Source of the DNA: Carallia brachiata
Taxonomy: Eukaryota > Streptophyta > Magnoliopsida > Malpighiales > Rhizophoraceae
Length of the DNA: 64,000 bases
Assembly: GCA_021464245.1 (NCBI GenBank)
Contig: JADCRB010000010.1
Coordinates: forward strand, 3,986,735-4,050,734
Direction: 5' to 3'
The notes beneath the pieces are model-generated. The model made no database searches and was not told the origin of the DNA. It was given only the letters and a program-made list of their open reading frames with translations. This document shows, in pieces, positions 25,501 through 36,014 of the stretch. How positions within the stretch are numbered: position 1 is the stretch's first letter; the number at the start of each line of letters is the position of its first letter. Position numbers and translations under genes: made by a program.

Positions 25501-27783
25501 AGCATGTATGAGAGAGCACTCATGAGGAAAACAATTGTTGGGACATGCACTATAGATAACATGAAAAAAAAAATAAAAATTTAGACTTTCAAACAACATT
25601 TCTGAAAAAGAAAATGTGGGTGCAGCAGAAAAGGAAACCAACGAGAGATGTATGAAGACAGATAATAAAAATTCAATTCAAAGGAAATCAGAGATGCTAA
25701 GCATGAGCACACATCATAAACATCAAACAAAAAGACTGCAACCAATACAATGCCACATAAGGGATATAGGAGGTTGAAGTTGGCAGACATAGCACATCAT
25801 ATTCAGGCATGCATACAACACTGTGAGCAACGCATCCAGTTGTTAAACATTAAGCGGCAGTAGAGTAGAAATCTATGTAACAACCTGCAAATTGATAAAG
25901 TTGAGCATACTGCATATTCTATTCATAATGTTTACACTTTACACCAGGTATATGACTACTAATTTATGGAATCGGGATTTCTACTTCCAAGAAAGTAGTT
26001 TAGAATGTTATTTGGGCAATTTCAAATCTGGGTTCTTCGTTCCAATCAATAGGACTTTGGACTGATGACATAAGAAAGTCCAAAAGAGAAAAATTGCAAT
26101 ATCCATCACATTATATGGGCAAGGGAAACTAAAGCACGTTGCATTCTGGCAAGAGCCAAGGCATAGTCCAGAAAATAGGAACATAATCCCGAATTTATGA
26201 TATCGATAATCACATATCTGAAGCTTAAGTAGGTTCTGGTCAAATACATGGCAAATTCAGTTCAGACCTAGAAAAACATATCAAGTGCAATTCGCCAAAC
26301 AAATAATCAGCTTGGAGATGTGGGGTGACACAATTAAATGAGTTACACCTTATCAAATACATTACTTTCTAAATTTTGACGAGCACAACTGTCTCTATGG
26401 GACATGAAAAGTGAGATAGCAAACATGCTTGTTGACATAAATCTAAGGGACATGCTCTGGTGAAACTTAATAAACACACAAAGGGGACAGATAAGACTTC
26501 ATTCTTGTTACATTCGCTATACCACATGCATAGAAGACTGTCATCAAAGTTTATATGGCTGATGACCAAAGTTCAGACTTGTTGAGATAAAAAAAAAAAA
26601 AAAAAGCTACATCCTATTACTTTCCAATCTATCCTACAACTGGTTTAGCATTTTCAAAGATAATATCGTTTACAGGTCTCTAAAGGAATGCAATGGTCTT
26701 TGAATAACATACTCACAACTTATTAAATTGCTTGTCAATTTGAGAGGAGCTTGGAGAGTACACTTGAGCATTATCATACTTCCATGAAGACTGAGGTACC
26801 ACACTGACAAACTGTACAACAGAAATGAAAATACATTAAAAACAAAAAGAAAAGGGCCTAAAAATCAACAATTCTCGAGAAAAATGGGAACAAGTATATA
26901 CCAAAACACCATAAATCAGACTCTAGATAAAAGCCTTGAAAAAGAAATAACAAGCAAAATCAAAATTCCCATTAAGTTTATATAATTACCCGCTTGGCAT
27001 CCATGTTCGAGTAAGAATTTCTGCTAATAGACGGCCATTCCAAAGAATACGTCTCAGAACCGAATGAACTCCGTTCCAGGCCATCAAGTTCATGAAATTG
27101 AGCTCTTGAATCCTCTTCTTTGTTCAGTTCTTCCAGTTGATTCTGGAATTCAGGCTTCAAAACCTCAAGCTCATCTAAAACCGCTAACAGCCTCTGTAAA
27201 AACGAAACTAAAAATTCAAATTACATTTCATTACCATAAACCCTAGAACATATATAAGAATTATATACAATGATCACCTTCCTATAACTCGCTCTTTCCT
27301 TAGGATGCAAAACTTGATAATCCCGATGGAACGGAATAGTTTCGGACACCAAACTAAAACAACAGACCAACAAACAAAGTCGTTATTAATTAACTCGAAA
27401 AACTAGGTTTTCAGACATAAACCAATTTTCCAGGAACAACATCGTTGCGCTTACCTTGAAAATCTAAGTAGAATTATATACAAATCTATAACATTCTTCT
27501 CCTCCCGATGAATGCTTGCCTGAAGCAAATTCCCAAAAAAAAAAAAAAAAAAAGAACAAAATAAAATAAATAAAAACGAGACCACGAAGTGATTTAATAG
27601 GTCCATCTAATTACGAAAAGAATAAAATAAAATTACGCCAATTAAGTGGAGAAATTTTGAAAAAAAAAAAAAAAAAAAAGAAACCTGTCTGAGTAGGTTA
27701 TCGGCAATTCGATAATAGTTACGAAGCGGTATCCGATTATCGACCTCGACTTTTCGAGCGAGTCTGTTGACGTTGATCCTCAT
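22577..27783 (-). CDS. AMSH3: AMSH3-like JAMM deubiquitinase, 14 exons, 513 aa
   Basis: Exons (minus order): 27685-27783, 27455-27519, 27278-27353, 26990-27193, 26717-26811, 25344-25449, 25165-25211, 24659-24989, 24373-24462, 24205-24267, 23797-23871, 23432-23494, 23171-23223 and 22577-22751. All join in phase. The N-terminus (MRINVNRLARKVEVDNRIPL) carries the MIT-like region typical of AMSH3. The middle has TLSRHSFLGPTGL, LSLDDGGW and RQPSPPPVLAQVQQEL with KVADPRPG. The C-terminal MPN+ domain shows the JAMM zinc site: the Glu of NLETCGVLAG, then HTHPSQTCFMSSVD. It ends VVDLR. AMSH proteins cleave K63- and K48-linked ubiquitin on endosomes with ESCRT-III, and AMSH3 is needed for vacuole biogenesis in Arabidopsis. 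The last exon has two AG acceptors 7 bases apart; only the upstream one keeps the frame. Apparently intact. Confidence 0.93.
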
Positions 27784-28934
27784 TGTTTTTTTTTCTTTTG
27801 TTTTCCTTATCCTTTGCGATTCTTCTCCGGCGATGTATCGTCGGTTTCCGGCGTTCTCGTCACGAATCCGATGGAGAATTTCTCTTTCTTATTAGTCGAC
27901 CAATGTTTTCTTTGAGCAGGGAGGGATATGGGAAGAGCAGGGGAAGAAGAAAGAAGAAGCGCGTGGGTTTCAACTTTCGAGAACAAAGGAAAATTTTACC
28001 AATGTCGACATAATGACAGGTACGTTGCTCGGCGAAGTTTCGACTAGACGCAGACGCCGTCGTCCACTTGTCTTATTGCTATTGGCCTTGAGCTGGGTCC
28101 CATTTACCCATTTGATAAATTTTTAAGAATACTGTTTTTTAGGCATATAATTTTTGTCATATAATTCAGTGATACTGCAACTACGGTCATATTTTTTGTA
28201 ACAACACACTTATTTTTTATAATAAAAAAATAAAGCGTAAATTTTTGTTACAAAAAATATAATTATAGTTACAAAAAAAATATAAATAGTTGCAATATAA
28301 CCAAATTATATGTCAATTTTCTATGTCTACAAACATTTTCTCAATTTTTGTTGTGGTTTTCTTTTTAGAAAAATTAAGAATACTTAAAAATTAGTCATAT
28401 TGGCTGTAGTAGTAATAAATAGAAAAGAAATTTTTTCTAAAAAAAAAATTCAAGGTTAGAGTAATAAATATTATTTAAAGTAATATTAAATATGTTTCAG
28501 ATTTAATTTAAAAAAATATTTTTTTAATTTTTAGAGACAAAACTAATTTTTAAGATCTATTGTTATTTCTATGCCTTTTACTGTGACTCAAATTTTTTCT
28601 CCTTTTCCAGTTTTTCATAATTTTGCATAATTTTTTTAATTCAATAATACTAAAACCTTCTCAATCAGTAGTTCTTAAAATGAAAATTAGATTCTGTTAA
28701 AAATAATTAGCTAAAGATAAAATAATGTAAATGCCAAATTGCACAGTCTCTACTAGACATTACTTAATGAAGAAGTATACGAACATAATATTAAGAATTA
28801 ATATCCAAAAATATTAGTCTAAAGTAATAAATTTAAAATAATGTAAATGCCAACATATTTCTTCAAAGCCTTTAATTGCACGCTCTCTACTAGACATTAC
28901 TTAATGAAGAAGTATATTAACATAATAATAAAAG
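27784..28934. other. AMSH3 upstream region and AT-rich intergenic DNA
   Basis: The first 300 bases are GC-richer and are the likely AMSH3 promoter and 5' UTR. Beyond about 28100 the sequence is low-complexity A/T with no gene. Confidence 0.45.
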
Positions 28935-29214
28935 TTAATATAAAAAAATACCATTAATTTTATTTAAAATAATAAATTTAGTGCTTACTTTAAAAAATAA
29001 TAATTTATTAATTTTAAAATTTTTTGTAACAAATTTAACACCTTGTGAAATTTTTTTAACAGAATTTATTTATTTCGATGAAGAGATATTAACTTATATA
29101 ATTATAATGTCATTAAAATAAATATATTTTTATAAATCTGTCATATTATTACTTTTAAAATTAATACCAAATTTATTATTTTAAATAAAATAAATAATAT
29201 TTTTATATATTAAT
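28935..29214. mobile_element. Palindromic AT-rich MITE (family copy 2)
   Basis: The left arm (28935-28982: GTTAATATAAAAAAATA, then ATTTTATTTAAAATAATAAA) is mirrored by the right arm (about 29166-29212). The spacing and interior (AACAAATTTAACAC, TTTCGATGA) resemble the copies at 21.2 kb and 42.8 kb. No ORF is present. Confidence 0.55.
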
Positions 29215-29930
29215 CTTAATAATAAACATCCTTTGGTTTTATAAACCAAAAGGCCTTTGTTAAGTTATGTAGTCAACTTATCCGCATAAGGTATTTGACA
29301 GATTCGATATTATTGGAGTGATAGAAGTATTGTTTTTATGTAAAGTCTGAATATACTTTTATTACATACATAAAATAATAAGGGGGCATGAATTCTTAAA
29401 TGGTGTAAAATAAAGCTTGTTGGTTTGAGGAAGATCTATTTAAGTTTAACAATTTAAGTGGTATATTTTTTTTTATTAGTTGAGTTAAATAAAATATTTA
29501 AATGAAGTTACTTCTAACTCAATTTACAGTTAACAGTCGATATATCTATTATAAATCTTATTTTTTTTTCAAAAAATAAAAAATAGAGCATGTTAAATGA
29601 AGATTTTGCCTCGTTACTTAACTTAGATAAAAAAATCACTTGAAATGGTAGTCTGATAATAATTTAACATATTTCTTTCACTTCTGGCTTGGATTCGAAT
29701 CTTAATGACTGTATGTGGAGACAATGTTCTTTTGATATTGCGCGTTACAAATTTCAAACTCGGTAATTATCGTGATAGATTTGGAAAGACTCGTTGTATT
29801 TAACAGTACTCAGTTGGTGGGTCTCCTCTTTTAGGTGAGGTTGAAGGAGGTAGACTAGACGAGATTACTCTAATTTCAATTTATAGATCATTGCAACGAA
29901 TTTTTTTTTTTTTTTTTTTTCAAAAATAAC
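29215..29930. other. AT-rich intergenic DNA, no gene seen
   Basis: The stretch ends in a long poly-T run (29901-29920) just beyond the stop of the TBL pseudogene. Nothing else can be supported. Confidence 0.4.
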
Positions 29931-31837
29931 TTAGACGAAATCATTAGATGAGAGCGGTAGAGTGGCATAGAGAAGCTCATTCCAGGAGTCGGGAACACCA
30001 GGAAGGCACCAACGGCTACAGTCTTGGATCATCTCAAGTTGACTGTCGTTGGTTATTGGCTTCCTTCGGCCTTCGCAGCTTCCACCTGGGTTCCATTGCC
30101 CTTTCCTGCAATGCCCACAAGCACAGACAAGTTTTTGCGGTCTCTACTGTGGCGGTTCTTTTGATGGGGATCAGCTAAGATGGATAGCCAAAGCAATTAG
30201 AAGCTGTAATTCAGTATACCTGAAGTGAGAAGCTGAGTATCCACAGAAGAAGACCCTAGTACGGCTACTGTTGATGTTAGTATCAACCCAGTGAGTCCAA
30301 GTCCACAGCGCATTTTTGTAAGCTTCAGCCGCTTCTGGCCTACTATGAACATCAGTACCTTCCTGAAGGTAACCTTTGCTAAAACAATCAAAAATAGAGG
30401 TTGTGCGTTAAAATTATCCATTGGTTTGATACAGTGATGATGGTAAAGAGCTTGTTCGGTTATTTTACACTTTGAATCTTTTTTAGTAAGTCCACCGGTG
30501 ACCTGAGTTGAAGACAATTATAACAGCATCATGGTACTTGGAAGAAGTCCCTGCCACCATATCAAGGTTTAGTGTTCTTCTCTTACTTCCGGACTTGTCT
30601 TTGATATTCCATTCCTGAACCAGGAATGGTGATCTGATGAAGTCTATTGAGCATCTGTAATCCTGCATTCATTGCAAAAGCATGTATAAATTTCCTGCCA
30701 GAAAATTTCTTGCGAAAAAGGAGTCAAGTAAAATGATCCTGTGCATATAATCGGGATACAGCCATACCAGTATCTGAGTAGATAAATTCGTATTCCAGAA
30801 TAATATCGGTGGAAAAATAGCCCCATGAGTTTGAAACACTAGGTTGAATTAGACCACCATAACTAACAAACTTTTACAGTCTTTCAATAAAGTGTGCCCC
30901 ACATTGATGGGATGTGCACTGAAATCCCAATAATTTTCTCCAGTTACATTAAACAATCTGGAGATTATCCTTGTTGCAGCATTATATAATGCCTTCCATG
31001 AACCACTGAAATTAACCAACACACAACAATTGTGTTAAAGGGGCCATTCCTGAATCACACCCGATCACTTAATAGAAGAAGACATCAACTGAAAATGTCT
31101 GCTAAAAGTAATACAATTGAACAAAGGCAAATAGTTGACAGAATCAACAACAGATTACAAGGAATGAATGGAAAGTGATTTTTAAACTCACTATGAAGTT
31201 GAAAGAGTAAGACCCCCGAGTCTTGAGCTCGTGCCTTTCGGCAACTTCAGAGATTCTGCTCTCATTCTCCAGAGATCTTCTCAACGCACAAACCAAAGAT
31301 TCCCACATGTTCCTTCTCAGTGAGTTCCCCACAAACACCAGTCTCTTCCCCCTCAACATCCTCAGCATCTTTCGACCGTCAAAGGTAATTCAACAAATCC
31401 ACAGCAACGGAAAGTCACAGGCATGCAAGAAAATAACATTAATCAACATAAAACTGAAATGTCACTTGACTGGAACCACATTTATAAAGCCTTGGAATTT
31501 GGCACCCATATAGTTTCCATCGGTACTTGAGGTAATCTGAATCAGGTCTTCCATTGTTGAAGCAGTTAAAAGAAACATCGACGTAAGGGCAAGACCCAGG
31601 TTGGTAAATGGGATCAGAATCATCAATGATCCAATTACCATCGAACATATCGCAAGAACTGAGTTCTGCAATCACCTCATTTCTTTCTTTTCTTGAATTC
31701 CTGAGAGTTCTTTCCACTGCAGCAATGGAAGAGAGCGTGCAATTATCACTAAACTCTGTTACAAAACATGTGTCTGACTTTGAGTCAGTGATTGAAGGGA
31801 GAGATGTGAATAGCCACAAAGAGAAAGCGAGAAGCAA
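29931..31837 (-). pseudogene. Decayed TRICHOME BIREFRINGENCE-LIKE (TBL, PC-esterase) gene
   Basis: Homologous blocks in order: about 31491-31837 (signal-anchor-like start, then CDMFDGNWIIDDSDPIYQPG and the conserved Cys region), 31192-31383 (LRGKRLVFVGNSLRRNMWES), about 30487-30662 (DYRCSIDF, SPFLVQEW, VIIVFNSGH), about 30220-30378 (YLQEGTDVHS, HWVDTNINSSRTRVFFCGYS) and 29931-30095 ([31 protein letters not shown]). TBL enzymes are Golgi O-acetyltransferases of wall polysaccharides. Defects: the GDS motif reads GNS; the C-terminal DxxH reads DCSR, losing the catalytic His; about 50 residues are missing between NDSQLE and QDCSR; no AG lies at the expected start of exon 2; and a stop follows GHRWTY at 30483-30485. 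Dropping one T near 30488 would remove that stop and fix the next exon phase. Closest to the TBR/TBL1-4 group. Confidence 0.85.
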
Positions 31838-32774
31838 AAGAAGAGGCAGTGAAAAGGTACTTTAGTGGTTGGTTACTGAACTGGAGAAGAAGAGAAGGGA
31901 GAGAAGAACAAGGGAAACGGCTAAAAGATGGATTTTTTATCTTGTTCTTGTAAAAGGAGAACAAGAAAAAGTCGTTCTTGAGATATTCTTGATGGTTGTT
32001 GAATGGGTCTTGAAAGATGCCATCGAAAGGTTTTTATCTTCCAAGTTGATAAAATGGAAAGGGCTGCGTACGGTTCGTTGATATTCCTGAAACTATGATC
32101 GCAATTGAGTTTTTATTTCTGCCTTCTTAAATTCAGTTTCCAAACCAAAGCAAAGTGACAGCGACATTCGTAAAATGTTGCATCAAAACGACTTCATTTT
32201 TTAGTCTATCGGAGGGTTTATGTCCACAAGGGAGGGGATGAGGGAGGTGAGATTCAAATCCCCACGCCCCCTGGCTAAAAAGGCTAGTGGCCATCCAGAC
32301 AAACTTAAGCGGTTGCAGCAAAATGACTTTCCACTTATAACGATGCTGTAATTTACCACGGTCAAGAGAAACAATCAAATAAGAGAGAACTCTTGAAGAG
32401 GGTCCTGTCATCCAATTTGCTGCAATTTTTCCAGAGTTGAAAGTCTCGAATTTGATTCGCAATTAACTTAAAAATTTGCTGGATGCTCTGTTTCCCTGTT
32501 GTATACATGCCACTAAGAGCTTGAACAAGACCCAACCTGGGCCCTGTCAAGTCCAGCACATAAACATATTTGTTGGCCAGCATTATTGCCAAAAGAAACT
32601 CTACTAATCTAACACGTTAAATATTTAAGCCAAACATAATAACATCATAGTTTATTAGCTCCTTTGAGGTTCCAAATCATACACATTAGTGTCTCCATTT
32701 CTTATACAATGCAATACTTTGGTCTACAGTCACTTGAACAATTTGAACTGTAAGTTGAAGGTAATAAACTTCCA
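31838..32774. other. Intergenic region between the TBL remnant and the DUF7731 gene
   Basis: Short open frames on both strands have no domains. The stretch holds the former TBL promoter and the 3' UTR side of the DUF7731 gene. Confidence 0.4.
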
Positions 32775-33687
32775 TCAGAGCCAAAAAGCTCGCCCCACGA
32801 TCATGAACCCAGCTGATGCCATTATAATCTGCTTTGTAATCCTGTATGCGCTGCTTTCTTCAGAACCAATGTGCTCAGTGACATCAAAATTACCTGCCAA
32901 AAAAAATATATGCAGATTATGGCGGCCATGCCCAGCAGAGCAAAAAAATTTCTTCGTAAGCCAGTAAGGTAAGCACCTCTTTCATCGCCATAGCCGCATG
33001 CTGCCTGGATGGTCTCTCTAACGTCTTTTATAGTGGCGGCGTTGTGGAATTTAAAGTTTTTCAAAATGCCTTCTGTGCAATTGAGCACCAAATGTGTCTC
33101 CAAAAGGCACGGACCATCGCAGTAAGCATCAACGTATTCAGGAGACACCTCCAGGATTCCACTCTGGGTCAATCTGTAGGATTCTTCACAGAATTTGTAT
33201 ATCTGACACTCGCGATGAAAAAAAAATAGACCTGTCAGAAATTTTTAACTGGAAATACTGGACTCCATAACACATTAATTCTACAGATAGATGTGATTAA
33301 TCCAGTTGCTCATAAAATGTTCTGCATGATGTATGCATAATTGAGATCCAACGCACATGTTTATCGTTAAAGCACAGCAATGCTTTGGCAACAATTTCAG
33401 TTGGATCAGGATCAATAACGCCTGTCTGAGGCACTTCTTCACTGCCTGTAGGCACTTCTTCACTGCCTGTGCCTTTTTGAGGCGCATCCTCAATATCTGC
33501 TCCGGCATAACTTGCATATTCACCTGTCTTCCCTGCCAGGATGAGCACAAATCAGTATCACTCTCAGATGAGAAGTAAGGAAAATTTTTGATCCTGACAC
33601 ACGCATACCTACGCTGCAGCAGATTAAGGGAACACAAACAAAAGCTACAGCTAAAACTAAGATTCTACTGACTACTGGGTGTCCCAT
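32775..33687 (-). CDS. DUF7731-type plant protein with signal peptide and C-terminal hydrophobic tail, 199 aa
   Basis: Four exons join in phase: 33609-33687, 33357-33532, 32977-33202 and 32775-32893. The start MGHPVVSRILVLAVAFVCVP is a clear signal peptide. After a short acidic linker comes the conserved domain: IVAKALLCFNDKH, then IYKFCEESYRLT, LEVSPEYVDAYCDGPCLLET and LVLNCTEGILKNFKFHNAAT, with about six Cys likely in disulfides. The last exon (FDVTEHIGSEESSAYR, then IIMASAGFMIVG) gives a hydrophobic end that could be a GPI signal or membrane anchor. Failing to splice the last intron gives a longer frame with a different hydrophobic tail, which I consider an artefact. The linker contains the heptad TGSEEVP twice. 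The molecular function of this plant-only family is unknown to me. The gene appears intact. Confidence 0.82.
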
Positions 33688-34800
33688 TACTGGACAATAT
33701 AGAAAAAATGGAATTGTTGGAAGGGAAAAGTGACGATTTGGGGCTTGATATATAACAAATTGGCGTCACAAGCAAATGAAAAATATGATGGTTAGTTTCT
33801 CAACAAACTCAATCATAGGATTGACTGATGTAACCAATTATACTATTCATTTTGAACAATCAACCAATCTCAGAGTTTCTGTTATTTCTATAGTTTCACT
33901 CCATTGGTCTGTGATGCAAAACATGGTAGGACTACCGAGGTTGCACCTCATGCACGTAAGGGAACAAATCATAAAATGGAGTACATTATAATAAGCATTG
34001 CAGGTAGGTTGGTGATTTTTTTTTGAAAATTACACGGTCATGGTCATTGCACGTATTTGAGCTTGGTCTGGAGAAATACAGAGAACTGAGGAGAAAAGCA
34101 GTTGGTGTGCAAGTCACCAACTTTCACTTGCTTGAGAATTTATCTTGGAGCACTAAAAATCACACCTAAAACTGTTTTCTAATTAGTTAGCTTTATCATA
34201 AGTCCAGGTTGCTTCCGAATCTTGTACGAGAATTTGGTAATTAGCTCGTGTGCCAAGTAAAGATTGCAAATAAGCACAGCATCAATATACATGAGGTGAG
34301 GAGGTAGGAATAAAATAAGAGCGAACAGGTGGGCATTCTAGAACAATTTCCCTTTCATTTGGTATTGTCTGCAACAATAGGAAATTGTAACGTGTTACTG
34401 TTCCTAAAACACGGAAAAAGTAGGACAATAACTGCGAGGTCCCAATAGATGGCCACTCACATCTGCTGACAGATCAGTAGATGCAGATGATTGAATTATA
34501 GTTTTTTTCTTTTATAAAAGGAAAAATTTAGACAGAGGGTGAAAAAATATAAATGTAGAATAAACACATTGTAATTATTATTATTTATTTTTATAAATGT
34601 ATAGTAATCGACTGATTGTTAATTAGTGTTTATAATAAAAATAGATATATATTTTTTTTACAAAATTAATTATTTAATTATATAAATTAATTAATCAATT
34701 GTTTGGTGTTTATCTTAAGTCTTTTTTTTTTTTTGATCTACCTAATAAAACTCTTGAAAGAAAAAAAAAACTGGGTCCTATTTCGCGGCATTGATGAGTA

Positions 34801-34857
34801 CCAAATTATGCTCAAACTGACAGAGTTCCAAATTATGCCCAAACTGACAGATAACTG
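34801..34857. repeat. Two-copy 28-bp tandem repeat
   Basis: The phrase CCAAATTATGCTCAAACTGA recurs immediately with one change (GCCC for GCTC). No function is evident. Confidence 0.6.
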
Positions 34858-35771
34858 CAGAGGCCATAAAGTACCAGAGTAGAAATCCTTTTGGCCCACA
34901 TGACCAACAAAATCAACCATCAATTCAGGCAGCATGTGTCTTAATTGGTACTCAGAATGATAATCATGCAAAGAAAAAGGCCAAGGTGCTCAAATTGTCG
35001 GTTTATGTACAGATTGATATACAGATTTCGAAAAAAAATAGTGCTCGAATACTATCAAAGTTGTTGTTCAGCGAATCAGCTCGTGTCTGAAAAACAAGTG
35101 ACACTTTCATTTTGATACATTCAACCGTTACAAACAGTGCAAATGGTTGCTCCTGACAATTTAGCCGCTCCCTCCCCACCCGCGCCCACCCTCAACCACC
35201 CCCCCCCCCCCAAAAAAAAACCCCAAAAAAGAATAAAAAAAAAAAAACAAGAAGCCTCCCGGAGTATACTTCAACGTCAACAATGGCATCGAAAAAATAA
35301 AAACCTTGGCCAAAATTGTAAGTATACATTAGAAAACTCGAACAAATGCCAAATCTAGCAAGACATAGTGGGACCTTGCTCAATAGCTGGCAGACCAAAA
35401 GGAAGCAGGGTGCATTCGCAGTGAACATTAAAAATCTTACATGCAACAAGGCCTCAGTTGGCAAAGAGATATTCAACATGACAGGCCACTTTTCTCCACG
35501 GAACTTCCCACCTTACTTTGGTTCTCACAAGACAAATGTGTTCCAAACTGTAACAAGGACAATTGTCATTTCTAAGAATGCTAGCAAACATCAGTCTTCA
35601 TGTATGACCAGCAAAGTAAGAAAGACTGCTGAGAAAATTTTGAGCAATAACGGTCAGGCAGGGCCAAAGATTATATCTCTACAAGGCTAAAATTTAATTC
35701 TACCAACTGGACAAGCATATCTTCCCAGCAACTACACGATCTTGCTGCTACAAAATCATTTTAATACTAGC

Positions 35772-35825
35772 AAAATGGGGTCGCTTGATATACAGGGAAA
35801 AATGGGGTCGCTTGATATACAGGGT
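35772..35825. repeat. Two-copy 27-bp tandem repeat
   Basis: ATGGGGTCGCTTGATATACA is repeated exactly at a 27-bp spacing (starts 35775 and 35802), downstream of the PPR stop codon. Confidence 0.75.
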
Positions 35826-36014
35826 TCTGCAATCGCAACAAGTAGAAAGGTGCCTGACCATCTGTTTTGGCCGGCTTTTGGGGATATTCCTGACAAAGCA
35901 ACTGGTGAACAAAAAAAAAAAAAAGCAAAATTCTAGAAAGTATCAGAGGATTTTACTGAAGTTCCCCTCTCATGAAATAATTTTGCCACATTTTGGAGCC
36001 TCTTGAAGTCTGTC

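Larger units (their letters stand above)
33688..36014. other. Intergenic region with small tandem repeats, no gene recognised
   Basis: The stretch includes the DUF7731 promoter side, an AT-rich middle, a C11-A9 homopolymer junction near 35199-35220, and the PPR gene's 3' flank. A 114-codon plus frame at 35346-35690 lacks any recognisable domain and probably lies in the antisense of the PPR 3' UTR. Confidence 0.4.

Noticed and set aside
29948..30178. 76-codon plus-strand frame
   Set aside because: It is the antisense of the TBL C-terminal exon ([10 protein letters not shown] on the minus strand).
32822..33172. Longer DUF7731 reading with a different transmembrane tail
   Set aside because: It results from reading through the last intron. 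A consensus donor (GAG|GTGCTT) and acceptor (GGCAG) give a final exon matching the family end.
35346..35690. 114-codon plus-strand frame
   Set aside because: It lies in the 3' flank of the PPR gene and has no domain. An overlapping minus frame is also open, so neither is convincing.
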